DNA from: Saccharina japonica | Lineage: Eukaryota; Sar; Phaeophyceae; Laminariales; Laminariaceae | Assembly: GCA_008828725.1 (NCBI GenBank) | Contig: MEHQ01001375.1 | Span: 62,001-126,000 of the forward strand | DNA length: 64,000 bases | Reading direction: 5' to 3' | In this document: positions 32,401-42,162 of the stretch, piece after piece | Numbering within the stretch: position 1 is the first letter of the stretch | Layout of the letters: each line of letters opens with the position of its first letter | Translations under genes and position numbers: made by a program | Notes under the pieces: generated by a model | Seen by the model: the letters and a program-made list of their open reading frames with translations, nothing else | The model's database searches: none | What the model was told of the DNA's origin: nothing

Positions 32401-35400
32401 AGGAGGCGAGTTCGTGCAATGTCTCCCCTTCCGCCTTTCGGTCGTCCATCCAGATCGAGCAACCGTTTTCACAAGCTTGCTTCTCCCTTCATCTTCCATG
32501 GAAGCACGCATCTCCCACGCCATCCCTGACAAACAAAAAACGGTGTACCGTACAACCATGTTACGAACGCACGCCCTGGCATCAGGTCAGCTGGCTTGTG
32601 GGAGGCCGTTCGTTCCCTCGAGGCTTCAGCCGAAGCGGGGGCCAATGTCGACGTTGATGCTGGTGGTGATGATGGTGGTGTTGGTGTGGGTGTGGGTGTT
32701 GGTGTTGGTGTTGGTGTTGGTGTTGGTGGCGTTGGTGTTGGTGTTGGCGTTGGTGATGGTGTTGGTGGTGTTGGTGGCGGTGTTGGTGTCGGAACGGGTG
32801 GTGGCGGCGGCGGCGACGGGACGGAAGGAGAGAGCGCCAGCCCCGGCTCTACCCTCGCCCCGGCGGTGAATGGCAGTTCTCTTTCACGAGAAACTGGCAC
32901 AAATATTGACGATGCTACTGGTTCTGCTGGTATTGGTGCCGCGGATGCTGCTTCTATCGCTGCTTCTGGTGCTGCTGATGCCGCTGATACTGATGGTACT
33001 GGTGCTGCTGGTGCCACTGATGCTGCTGGTGCTGCTGATGCTGCTAATGCCGCCGATGCTGGTGCTGGTGGTGCTGCTAATGCCGCTGATGCTGGTGGTG
33101 CTGGTGGTGGTGTTGCAATCATTGCCTCGTCTTTCGCGGGGAGTATCGACGTGGAGACCCTACCCGACGTCCCGGACGACGTACTGTGCATCAACTGCAA
33201 GGTATGCCTCTGAACGGGTATATACGTACCTTGCTGCCCGTATTTTCATCGTGCTTGGGGGCCGTTTTAGTTCATTTGGGCGTCGCGAGCGGGTGTTTTG
33301 TGTCGCCATGTGAGTGCCGCCACGAGAGGAGGGGCGTATGTGTGCCTTGCTATATACATACATAGTTTAAGGGGGGTATTCTAGTTGGAAGATGTGCGCA
33401 GTCGGTTGTCGCTTTATTGGCAAAAACCCTCCACAGCTACGCACATAATATTCTGCCGCAAGAAATCAAACCTTCACATGTATGCGTCCTCTCTAAACAA
33501 AAAAGGAAGAAACACCTTCACCCGCCTCTGGAGCCATTAGAGCGGAAGGAGGACGAGGAGGAGGCGCAATTGAGTCCCAGAAAACATCGGACGTGGTTTC
33601 TCGATCTCCCGGCTTGAAGAACGTAAAACGTGATAAACGTGCCCCCCCCCCTATAAATATACCGGTATGATATATTTATAGGTTGGGTTGCCGTCGGTTG
33701 GCAACGACGCTGTAAAACACGCCACTCGCTGCGTGAGCTAGACAACCAGGGTGCCGTTTTTTTTTGTTATTTGTTTTTGGCGGTCACCAAAGCTGGCGGT
33801 CGAGTAGATCATTTGTGCGGGGTGGAGAACCTTTGTTCCGCACAAGGGGAATGGTCGTATCACGTAGTGTTAATATGGTAAGGCGTCCGCGAGGCAGTTA
33901 CATAGTAAAACCCATTGCTGTCTCCGGAAGTGGCCACACCAGAAATTAAATTAACTCATTGAAGCTGTCGTCCATATGCAAGTCCGCCTCAGAGGCGGTT
34001 CTTAGCAGGATGCAGCTCACCCTCCATGCGACTCGCCCAATACCTCACGGCGTTTCGCGCTTGGTGCAAGCAATGTCTGCCTGGTTGGTGATAACCCAAC
34101 GCGCTCCGTCCCGGCATTGTAGGGATGCGAGGGTCTATGGTCATATGACTACGGCCGTGCACAACATGAGTACACCCCCCGCCCCCCACACGCCCGCTGT
34201 GCTCTATAGGTGCTGACGTCTGCCTCAGCTACCGACCCGCGCAACCCTACTGGCGTACTCTCTCTGCGACAGTGGCAATCTCCCTATCCCGGCGTTGCAG
34301 GTGGGCAATTGTCGTATGTAGCGGGTGGGTGGGTGGGTGGGTGGGCGGGTGGGAGGGTGAGCGTTGTAACAGGCGCACGATACACCAGGAGATTATGTTC
34401 CAGTGCCCACACACACACGTTGTTGACTCGGCGCCAATCGCCTCAGTCGCATTTTTGTTTTCGTTTTATCTTCTCGGTCTAATTAATAACAGACATGGAC
34501 AACCCTTCGTCGACGGAAAACCGCGTCATCGCGCCGGGCCGCCCTGAACCAATCGTTTCGCTCCACTGGGGTGCGCCCAAGAGTAACGGCTTAGACATCT
34601 CCAGGTGGGTGAAGACTTCAGTGAAATGGTCGAACCGATAAATAAAGAGCCGCCGTAAAAATCGCGAAAAAAAAGTTAGGGTTTTTTTCACCTCGTGTTC
34701 AGGTATCGAACAGGTTCAAGTATCGAACGAGATTGGAGATTCGATACCATAACGACAAATAAAACACCTATTACGCGTAATCGATACCGAATTCGATATA
34801 TGATAACATCTAAGCTTTTGGTTCAGGTCACAGCATAAAAAAACACGTGGGGTGCTAGAGGGTATGGAGAGAAAAACACGTTCGATATACATATCGATAT
34901 TTCGATATTTCGATATTTTGCTATTTCGGTTTATCGATATCTTTCGATATTTCGATTTATCGATATATCAATTTTCCGATGTATCGATATATCGATATAT
35001 CGATGTTTCGATAAATCGAAACGTTTGATACGATACCCAATACTGTAATTTGCGCCACATACAGCAGGGATCAGGCGCGTTCCCGTTTCCCTACGATTCC
35101 TGGACAACGCCTATTTTGGCACTTAACTTAACCTCTTGAGCTACTAGAAAAAATCAATGGCCTCTACTGTAATCAATTCTAAGTAGCTTATGCCCCCAAA
35201 ACGTGGGTGGAGCGCTGCAGCGAGTTGAAGCCGACCCGACCCGATCCTATCCTATCCTATCCTATCCTATCCTATCCTATCCGATCCGATCCGATCCGAT
35301 CCGATCCGATCCGATCCGATCCGATCCGATCCGATCCGATTGGATCCGACCCGGTCCGGTCCGGTCCGGTCCGGTCCGGTCCGACTCTACTCGACCCGAT

Positions 35401-36212
35401 CCGATCAGGTCCGACCCGAACCGACCCGAACCGACCCGACCCGACCCGACCCGACCCGGTCCGGTCCGGTCCGGCCTGGTCCGATCCGGTCCGATCCGAT
35501 CCGATCCGATCCGGTCCGATCCGATCCGACCCGACCCGATCCGGTCCGGTCCGACTCTACTCGACCCGATCTGATCAGGTCCGACCCGAACCGACCCGAA
35601 CCGACCAGACCCGACCCAACCGATCCGATCCGGTCCGTTTCGGTCCGACCCGAACCGACCCGAACCGACCCGACCCGACCCGACCCGATCCGGTCCGGTC
35701 CGGTCCGGTCCGGTCCGGTCCGGTCCGGTCCGGTCCGGTCCGGTCCGGTCCGGTCCGGTCCGGTCCGGTCCGGTCCGATCCGATCCCGATCCGATCCGAT
35801 CCGATCCGATCCGATCCGATCCGATCCGATCTGATCCGATCCGATCCGATCCGATTAGATCCGGTCCACCGGTCCGGTCCGGTCCGGTCCGGTCGATCCC
35901 GATTCGATCCGATCCGATCAAACCCGCCTCTCGCACACACAACTAACTTTGCTCAGCCGAAGGCCAGTCCGCGCTGTGATGTGTTTCTCGAAACTCAAAC
36001 CCTCGCCCCGTTCATGTGTCTCCTATATACGAGAAAACTCTGACCCGACTATCCGCACACATTGCAATCTGACGAGTTTCTGGTGGTTTTCCTGGAATGT
36101 ACGGCAAACGAACCCCCCTCCCTCCCCAATCTCCCACGAAGTAGTTACTTCGTGGAGAGGAGAGTTGGGGGAAAAGGGGCATGGAAGGAGATAGGTTCGC
36201 GAGGTGTCGACA

Positions 36213-36247
<35 letters not shown>

Positions 36248-38435
36248 GACAAGAGACGAAGGAGGGGCGGAGGAGGAGGAGGAGGAGGAGTGCGGCGTCG
36301 GTGGCGGCTACCCGAAGCCTTGGACGCTCCGCTGAGGACCGTTGACCTCGACACGCTGACGAAGGTGGCCGTTCAGAGGCTAACGCTCTCTTACCGGTAA
36401 GCTACTCCCAGCAATGAGGTGTTCTGCGGTAGGGGTACGTACGAGCCCGATTTCGACCCAAACAATGATTGTGACTACGTAGCGCGGGACCCCTACGTAG
36501 ACTAAAAAAAGTAACTCAATAGACGCATGGTACGGTAGCCTGCATGCAGGTGCACCGTGTTGTTTGTGAGGGTGGTGGTTTATCACTTGAGGAGCTCTAT
36601 ACTAATAGCAAGTCAAAAAGCTGATTTTGGAGGGGAAACAAAAGTTCTACTACTGTATGATATCATATGTACCCGACGAACAACCCCATGGCCTGAGTGT
36701 AAAAATAAATAAATACATTTCAACTATTAATAGACAATAATGAAATCCCGATGAATTTTGGGTTAAGGACCCCAGTCGTCCAGAAAGCGTTTACTCCAAC
36801 TAGCGTGCTACTTCTATCGTAGCACGCGTCCATAAGGCATGCGCCTTATAAGGCATGCGCCTTATCGTTGGCTCACACTTTAGTGCTACGATACGATACT
36901 ATTCGTCATAACCTACGTAGGCCACCTATGTCTACTTATTTTATCTAAAAAATCAGTCTTTTTTGGGGGGGTGAGGTAATATTCTCCTCAAGTAGTCACC
37001 CTCAGAAACAAATATTACAGGCCCAACTCTCCCGCAGCATACGTCGAATGCCGACTGCTAATAAACTATCGACGCACTGCCTGGGGTTAGCCAGCGCCTT
37101 GAAAGCACTCGTTTATTTTTTCCCCCCCCGATTTTTGTTGTCAAAAACTCCCTTAAATTTGAGATACTGCTGTGCTATAATATGACCGGAAAAAAAACAT
37201 AATATTCTCATAGACCGATGGAATGGCTGTCGCGATAGTTGTGGCTACGCACGTGCGTACAGTGGTAGATCGATGATGGTGATTTCGTCACCCCATAAAT
37301 ATCAGGAGATCCCCGCCTATTTGGTTGATGCCTCGTCCACTCAGGCGCATCTCGCTCTGTCATACTCCTCTGTCGACACGTCTATCATTCTCCGCCATCC
37401 TCCTCCTGCGGCAGGGTAACTGCCGAAAACGCACTGGGGACGGGCGCTCCCTCAAAACCCGTCGAGGTTAACCTGCAAGCGTTTCTGGGACATCTCCGCG
37501 CGCGGGAGGGAGGCAGGTCTCCTCCCATGTCGCCCACAACAACAACACCAGCAGCATCAAGACCATCTTACGCAGCAGCAGCAGCTTCTCCTGGACAAGA
37601 ACCGCTTCCACATTACGTGCTGCCTTCCGTTGCCCGGTCTCTCCGATCCGGCCTCCATCGTGGTAGTACCTACCCGTCCGGGGTGTTATCCGCTCACGAC
37701 GCTGCCGCCCTCGTCAACGCTGCTGCCGCCGCCACGGACACACCCGCGTGCTGCTCGTCCCCCCCGTCGAAAATCGAGGGATGGGCCAATCAGCAGAGCC
37801 GAGGAACTTTCGATGAAAGAGGGGATACTCAGGGAGGAGGTGGAGGAGGAGGAGCAGGCGCACCGGATACTAATGGGCTTGTAGCAGCAGCGTCGTCTTC
37901 TCGAGTCTCTTTCGACGGCGATTTCATGGGGCTGCGTGGGTACGGGGAAGCGAGAGTGCACAGCTTGTTCGCGCCCCCCTCTGGCCCTTCGTCCCCGCCT
38001 CCGCGTACGAGTAGCAGTTGGCATCGTAAAAAATCCCCCTCCGCTACTTCGAGGGGGTTGCCGGGAGAACAGAGTCGCCAAGGAGAAAGCGCTATCGGCG
38101 ACAACCGACCGTACCCGCTGCCGCCGATAGCGGTAGCACTCGGGATTTCTGAAGGTGGAAAAAGACGAGGGAACGCTGCTGTGATCGAGGCGGGATCGAG
38201 CGCCCCGCGCGGCGGCGGTGGAGAGGAGGAGTGGAAGCCGAAACGAGGGATAGTAGAGGATGCGGAAGGTTTTCATGCTACTGGGTTGGGAGATCGGAGC
38301 AGCAGCAGCAGCACCAGCACCAGCGGCATCGCAGCCAACTTGAGCAACAACAACGGCGTGTTCCACGCGTTCCTTGATCTTGGAAGGCGGTTGCCCCGGC
38401 GTTTGCGCCGAGATCGAGAAGACCAGGAAGCTTAG
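16121..38435 (+). CDS. Large pseudokinase - IQ - fibronectin-III protein
   Basis: Exons: 16121-16509, 16890-17685, 18029-18266, 18801-18978, 20033-20272, 20683-20743, 21374-21478, 21663-21697, 22078-22813, 23807-23977, about 24325-24408, 26046-26231, 28864-29003, 29723-29810, 31642-31943, 32586-33201, 34210-34300, 34493-34604, 36145-36396, 37415-38435. All join in codon phase and give about 1,946 residues ending in TAG. Least certain are the acceptors at 18801, 21374, 22078 and 24325, and the small exon 29723-29810. Domain order: degenerate protein-kinase fold (residues about 100-530); basic helix and a possible SAM-like helix bundle (about 600-720); long acidic linker; IQ motif (about 1,020); FN3-like region (about 1,090-1,250); Gly/Val and Ala/Gly repeats; a clear FN3 domain (about 1,465-1,630); Ser/Gly-rich tail. 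A cytosolic calmodulin-binding scaffold is the simplest reading, by inference. No signal peptide is visible. Confidence 0.75.
18981..19178. repeat. (TTGA)n tetranucleotide array
   Basis: About 195 bases of TTGATTGA with scattered GGTT and GATGG variants, starting two bases after the donor of exon 18801-18978. It lies wholly within the intron. Confidence 0.95.
20033..22813 (+). CDS. Middle exons: basic helix, possible SAM-like region, acidic linker
   Basis: Exons 20033-20272, 20683-20743, 21374-21478, 21663-21697 and 22078-22813 join in phase. They encode a Gln/Arg-rich stretch (SHLQRMQLQAARQGQEK), a helix (LLRWKVDEAVERAGGRARAF), and a very basic segment (DDKRRIRHRRRYRK). Next comes HWTPIEVAKWVSHLLKKAE, whose spacing resembles the start of a SAM domain, though its continuation (LLIRLFSHLQP, ASRKLRLLA) is a weak match. 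The last exon runs into Ala-rich and Asp-rich low-complexity sequence (DDESEGVDIDNDDDYDDDDS). The SAM assignment is tentative. The acceptors at 21374 and 22078 have poor pyrimidine tracts and were chosen by phase. Confidence 0.6.
23807..24408 (+). CDS. Helical and extended exons of the large gene
   Basis: Exon 23807-23977 (CAG acceptor, GTATGC donor) encodes an amphipathic helix (DDAMERAEDTLIRFIKSSVK, then EQKRVELMVRELL). The following exon ends with a GTGAGA donor after codon GAG at 24408 and encodes TEGEMHVQLPAVGRVLTEGY. Its start is uncertain: 24325 fits the phase, but the frame is open from further upstream. Confidence 0.55.
24493..24665. mobile_element. Palindromic MITE flanked by TA
   Basis: A 173-base element whose arms begin CAGTACAGGACA and end TGTCCTGTACTG. 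The inner parts are inverted, imperfect copies containing CAAGAAACAGG and TAATAAGAAA. A TA lies on each side (24491-24492 and 24666-24667), as expected for the target duplication of Tc1/mariner-type elements. Non-coding; within an intron of the large gene. Confidence 0.75.
26046..26231 (+). CDS. IQ-motif exon of the large gene
   Basis: Sixty-two codons, phase zero at both ends (acceptor ACCAG, donor GTTCGA). It contains ARIQGLARGKQARR, which fits the IQ consensus (IQ followed by RG and a basic residue) for calmodulin binding. A charged helix follows (KQEAERKAKEK) and runs on into the next exon at 28864. A single IQ motif in a long helix suggests binding of calmodulin or a light-chain-like protein, by family knowledge. 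Confidence 0.75.
26436..26474. repeat. (CT)n microsatellite
   Basis: A dinucleotide run in the intron after the IQ exon. Confidence 0.95.
27405..27738. repeat. Minisatellite of CTCTCTTAAACCGAG units
   Basis: About 18 imperfect tandem units of roughly 18-20 bases with the core TCTTAAACCGAGA, in the 2.6-kb intron between the IQ exon and exon 28864-29003. Units vary by small insertions and substitutions (ACCCT, CCACT). Confidence 0.9.
28864..31943 (+). CDS. Fibronectin-III-like exons (first region)
   Basis: Exons 28864-29003, 29723-29810 and 31642-31943. The first continues the charged helix (EEALEREKEEARQYRLRL) and then gives SSVTCRSMNVSLPPFLL, like FN3 strands A and B. The small exon at 29723-29810 (acceptor AAAG, donor GTGCAT, 88 bases) is needed to restore phase and encodes GYGQIRVLLRQARLLEY, like the strand C region. 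The last exon ends in an FN3-like LCGLCPSTTYRVTLEVP (strands E-F) after an acidic loop. The match is weaker than for the second FN3, and the small exon is supported by phase and composition only. Confidence 0.55.
30165..30655. repeat. Decamer minisatellite TCAGTAATAG
   Basis: About 490 bases of a roughly 10-base unit, AGTCAGTAAT, with runs of variants (CAGAAATAG, CAGTCATAG). It lies in the intron between the small exon 29723-29810 and exon 31642-31943. Confidence 0.95.
32586..33201 (+). CDS. Low-complexity Gly/Val and Ala/Gly exon of the large gene
   Basis: 205 codons between a CAG acceptor and GTATGC donor, in phase with both neighbours. After GLWEAVRSLEASAEAGANVD comes a Val-Gly repeat (a GTTGGT hexanucleotide array, 32650-32790), then Ser/Asn-rich sequence, then an Ala/Asp/Gly repeat built on GCTGCTGAT-like units, ending VETLPDVPDDVLCINCK. 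It is probably a disordered or elastic spacer between the two FN3-like regions. Confidence 0.75.
33655..34190 (+). repeat. 0.56-kb dispersed element, copy 2
   Basis: The second copy, inverted relative to 1297-1850 and about 32 kb away. It starts at an AT-rich palindrome (TATAAATATA facing TATATTTATA), continues with a shared body (GTAAAACACGCCACTCGCTG and so on) and ends in the poly(C)-ended repeat. It lies in the intron between exons 32586-33201 and 34210-34300, ending only about 20 bases before the next acceptor. Small differences from copy 1 are scattered through it. Confidence 0.8.
34210..37500 (+). CDS. Fibronectin type III domain exons
   Basis: Exons 34210-34300, 34493-34604, 36145-36396 and the start of 37415-38435 join in phase to give a recognisable FN3 domain: NPTGVLSLRQWQSP, then PEPIVSLHWGAPKSNGLDIS (strand B with its Trp), SYFVERRVGGKGAWKEIG (strand C with the Tyr and the Trp after it), a Gly/Arg-rich insertion, TLTKVAVQRLTLSYRVTAEN (strands E-F) and ALGTGAPSKPVEV (strand G). 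The exon joins are supported by the domain pattern itself: Ser-Tyr is formed across 34604/36145, and Arg-Val across 36396/37415. The C-C' loop is expanded by a GGC/GGA trinucleotide repeat at 36217-36291. FN3 domains usually mediate protein binding. Confidence 0.8.
34870..35035. repeat. AT-rich TCGATATT repeat
   Basis: Tandem, partly palindromic units of TTTCGATA / TATCGATA within the intron between exons 34493-34604 and 36145-36396. Confidence 0.9.
35236..35922. repeat. Pentanucleotide satellite (CCTAT/CCGAT/CCGGT/CCGAC)n
   Basis: About 690 bases of perfectly phased pentamers arranged in blocks of variants: first CCTAT, then CCGAT, then alternating CCGGT, CCGAC and CCGAA. It is intronic. 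The array is open in several frames on both strands, giving Arg/Ser/Asp/Pro pseudo-peptides of up to 278 codons that are not genes. Confidence 0.97.
36831..36866. repeat. Double palindrome ATAAGGCATGCGCCTTAT
   Basis: Two tandem copies of the 18-base perfect palindrome ATAAGGCATGCGCCTTAT, sharing bases at the junction. They lie in the last intron of the large gene. A closely related palindrome is at 54170-54188. Confidence 0.85.
37415..38435 (+). CDS. Last exon of the large gene: FN3 end and Ser/Gly-rich tail
   Basis: The CAG acceptor at 37412-37414 joins in phase (Arg split CG|G). After the FN3 strand G the exon encodes about 310 residues rich in Ser, Pro, Gly, Ala and Arg, with poly-Gly and poly-Ser/Thr patches, ending RRLPRRLRRDREDQEA and a TAG at 38433-38435. 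It is likely disordered, and I see no motif in it. The opposite strand is also open here, as often happens in GC-rich low-complexity exons. Confidence 0.8.
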
Positions 38436-38699
38436 CGGGTATAGACAATTTTCCCCCTGTAGTGCAAGTGAAAACATGCTTATCGCGCTCTATTTGCGAG
38501 ACTTATCTAACTATAAGGATTTTGTTGCAAACGATGTGATAGTTGCCCCCGCAAGCCCTACAATGCACGTTTGGGGTATATAAAAAGGCTACCAGGCGTT
38601 TCAATTCGCCGGTTTTCTTTCTGACAGCGGCGGCGGCGGGGGGCGGGGGGGGGTACGTAGCACGTGAAAGGACATGCATGACGTAGATTTTTCAGGGCA

Positions 38700-38915
38700 G
38701 ATATATTTATGATCTACATGATCTACATACAGCCCATGTTGCCGAGGGGGAGCCGTGTATCTTGCGTGATCTACAACATGTTTCCTGGGTTGGACCTTGT
38801 ACCATGCAGGCAGATCCTGCACAAAATATCATAACGGCAGGTCAGGATCTGCACATGATCTGTATGATATGTAGATGATTTGTATGATCTGTAGATGATC
38901 TGTCCGACGTGTGAA
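38700..38915. repeat. ATGATCTGTA-type short repeats
   Basis: Clustered, irregular units of ATGATCTGTATGATCTGTAG and ATGATCTACATGATCTACAT in both orientations, downstream of the large gene. A TATAAAAAG-like stretch lies just before them (38577). Confidence 0.7.
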
Positions 38916-39709
38916 AAACTTGATGTATTCAACCTCGAAAATTATTTCCCACTTGCACTATTTCACAAAGACCCCGCTCCGCTCTGCCCCTCCCAGGCGT
39001 GCACGAAAGACCAGAAATATCGTCCTGAGGGTTCCATCCGAGGGTAGAGACAGAGGTCAGGGGAACAACACATAATACAAAACAAACACCAACTACGTAC
39101 GAACCCTCATCACTTGCGAGAAAACTTCGAAGCGCGAAGAACTCTGATCCTATCTGGCTGCACGCCTATAACACCGCAAAAACTCCCACCGGTCGACGAC
39201 GATTACCGATGTAATCGATGTTCAGGCTGAACGATCCAGAATACCACACACATACAGACCGAAGAGGCGGGCCCTAGTGGACCCTAGTATCCCTGCTCTA
39301 TCGTTGGTGCGCACGAAGCACATGGCATCTCTTGTCTCCTTTCCGCTCGTTTGCTTTTTTGTGCGCACCGAAAAATTCACCAAAAATATACATACTGTAT
39401 ATATAAAAATGTGTCCTGCTGATGCTCATGTTTGCGCCGTCAATATAACACTGCAGGCCATGCAGCCAATCCATACGTACCCTTTATCGTACTCGTAAAA
39501 CATTCAAAGAAATGCGAAGAAAATACCCACCGGCGAAGGAACGCCCCCCCCCTCTCTCTCTCCTCCCCCCGCCCGCCGTCGCATCCCGGAAAGCACCATA
39601 AACAAACTGATAACTATGAACGTAACTATCTACGGGGTTGAAATTGACGATCCTCGGTCACGAGACCATCCGAGCCTTATGCTCCTAAGCCCCCCCGTGA
39701 TCCACCTCG

Positions 39710-39977
39710 GAAAGGGATTCGTGGTCAATGGTCACACGACTAAGGCAAGCAACGAATGAGTGCGCCCCCCCCCCCCCTTCGACCCCCTCCCCCAAAAAAG
39801 ATAAGCAAAAAACTTCCATGTAATATATGGAAAAACGTATTTAGCGCCGGCATGCTCGAGGTGTCTCTAGTAGGAGTAGGAACGGTGCTGCGTCTCGAAA
39901 GAGATGCGTGTTTAATGGTCAAGTGGCTAAGGCAAGCGACCGATGAGTGCACCCCCCCCCCCCCCCCCCCCCCCCCA
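39710..39977 (+). repeat. Poly(C)-ended dispersed repeat (family II), two copies
   Basis: Shares the skeleton of family I (GGATGCG, GGTCAATGGTCA, then ATGAGTGCGCC and a C run), but reads ACTAAGGCAAGCAACGAATG where family I reads ACTACGGCCATGCATGACAT. Other copies: 41500-41570, 41575-41645 and 45228-45290. Family II is often preceded by GTCTCGAAAGGGATGCG. Confidence 0.75.
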
Positions 39978-40140
39978 TCACACTACTACTACCAAGACAA
40001 AACCCCCATTCTAAAGATCCACTATCACCCTTTGTCCACCCCTCTCCTAAAAAGGTACCAGTTCTGTGGTCACAAAACTACGACACAGAGATACTACGCT
40101 CAGTGCAGTAAGGACCCGGTGATTAATCCCATGGCTTATA

Positions 40141-40218
40141 CCACTCTATCCAGAAATGTAAGCACCGTTTGTATATTAATATTCAATAAAAAGGTGCTTA
40201 TATTTCGGGACAGAGTGG
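40141..40218. mobile_element. 78-bp palindromic MITE flanked by TA, copy 1
   Basis: The arms begin CCACTCTATCCAGAAATGTA and end in the near-complement (ATTTCGGGACAGAGTGG). TA lies on both sides (40139-40140, 40219-40220). The loop is ATTAATATTCAATAA. A second copy is at 54268-54346. Confidence 0.8.
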
Positions 40219-42045
40219 TATGTATACGAGTGGACCGATTTTTGCGCATGTATATACATACGAGTAGATAATTCTATGTTTTTTCACCTTCATATACGCG
40301 TATAGTTACGAGGCGCACAATTTATGAGGGAAAAAAGAGGAGCAATTCATTAATTGTGTAAAAGAGGGAAGGGCAATATATCGCTCCTGGGTCCTTATAT
40401 TTAGGCATTGCTGTTGATGATATTAAAATTGTTACCAAAAAAACCTTGCGTGTTACAGGCAGGCAGTACTGGGTGTGTTTTTTTTCCTACTGGTGCTAAT
40501 TTTGGGCGGGAAAATATAAGGGCCGTTTATGCACTAGTAGTAGTATCAAGCGTTGATTATATTTTCGGTCAGAGTGGTACCATAATAGTAAATAAACTAA
40601 CTATTAATAGGCGGTATGTATATATTAATACATACTTCGAATTATGTGTTTTATTATTTTGATATGATAGCAGCAGTTGATGTGTGTTTGTTGCCTGTAG
40701 AGCAGTTGGGCCGCCGTCCAAGCGGCCAGCAAATATACCTGGTAACTCGTAAGTATCATATGATATATATCATAGTTCATGAATTGCGTACATACAGCAA
40801 TTGCAGTTGACGATTGTCAAAGTAAAACAGTTGCAGATGCACGATACCTATGCTATGCTAAGTGTATTCCATGACATCGTGGTATATATTTTTCACATGA
40901 AGCGAATCGTTGAACACAAAAGTTGAGCATGAACTCACTAGCACGCGCAAGCGGGACGCACCGCACGGGCGGGGGCGGCAAGCAGTTTGCACACGTTCGT
41001 ACATAATTGTTTGTGCTTCGTTCTGTATGCCGTTGCGTTTGCTGCGTATATACATACATATGTCGTTGCGTTTTTTTTGTTTGGGGGAGCGGGGGGTTGC
41101 GTACTCACGTCGTGCATGGCTGTACGTAGTCATTTAATATGGCCATAGACCCTCGCATCCCTATATACAATGCCGGGACGGCGCACACGCCTCTGAGATA
41201 CAAAGACGCAGAGCAGAAAGGCTCCGCAAAAACCTGCACACCTCCATAAATGACTATATATAACACCTACCTACGTACGAGCCAACATTTAATGAATGGC
41301 CAGGCGCTCATAATCACCCCAACTCACATAGAATCGACTCTTTCTGAGGTCTGACCTCGTGTACCGGCACGTACTGTAGGGGTCATGCCCATACTCCCGG
41401 GGGGTTTTCATTTGATCATACATGTAAAAGCGTTTAAAACTGCAGTTCGTACCGATTTCGGGGTCCATGTGTGCCATGACACGAGGACACCCCCCCCCTC
41501 GAAAGGGGTGCGTGGTCAAGGGTCAAATGGCTCAAGGCAAGCAACAAATGCCCCCCCCCCCCCCCCCCCGGTGCTCCGTCTCGAAAGGGATGCGTAGTCA
41601 ATGGTCAAATGGCTAAGGCAAGAAATATAACGAGCATGCCCCCGCTCCCTCCCACCCCTCCCTCCCTCCCACCCCTTCCCCCCTCGCTTGCGCCTCGTGT
41701 TACAAGCTCGTACGGTAGCTCTGCTGCTGCTGCTGCTCACGTCGTCAGCACGTGTTCTTCGAATCAACCTCTGTTTACCCGAACAAAATATATATATATA
41801 TATACCGTTCTCTTAACAATCAAACAACGGGGGGTCATCATCAATATTGTAGAACAGCACCCCTATTGCCGTAACATCAGTCTCTCAGGAGGAATATCGT
41901 CGCGCGGAAGGTCTCCTGTCGCTGTGGCTGATGTTTACGCAATCTACTGTCTTCTTCTTCTTTTTCTTCTTCTTCTTTCGTTCGGAGCCCTGCGCTGCTT
42001 CTTCGCGCGGCTCGATCAAGCACCATCTATCACCATACATGCTCT

Positions 42046-42162
42046 CTATCTGCTCCTTGGGGGCGCTTCAACCCTTCTCTGCCTGCGGCTTATCTTCGCC
42101 GCGTGCACCCGACACTCCACGGCCTCCGTGGAATTCCGCGCCAGGCGCCTCAGCTCAAACAC
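42046..42162 (-). CDS. Isolated exon-like reading frame
   Basis: A CAG acceptor on the minus strand at 42163-42165, preceded by a pyrimidine-rich stretch, opens a frame with helical, basic character (VFELRRLARNSTEAVECRVH) ending in a stop at 42046. It could be the last exon of an unrecognised minus-strand gene, but I found no matching upstream exon. Confidence 0.25.
   Translation of the reverse strand: MFELRRLARNSTEAVECRVHAAKISRRQRRVEAPPRSR

Noticed and set aside
32469-33200. 243-codon minus-strand frame (Ala/Pro/Thr-rich)
   Set aside because: It is the mirror of the Gly/Val and Ala repeats of exon 32586-33201. Only the plus frame joins in phase with neighbours at both ends.
35203-36043. 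Open frames of up to 278 codons on the plus strand and 221 on the minus over the pentamer array
   Set aside because: They arise because a phased 5-base repeat without stops is open in many registers. The peptides are pure Arg/Ser/Asp/Pro repeats and the array is intronic.
37686-38477. 263-codon minus-strand frame
   Set aside because: Lies opposite the last exon of the large gene, which is supported by the FN3 strand G and an in-phase acceptor. GC-rich low-complexity exons often leave the other strand open.
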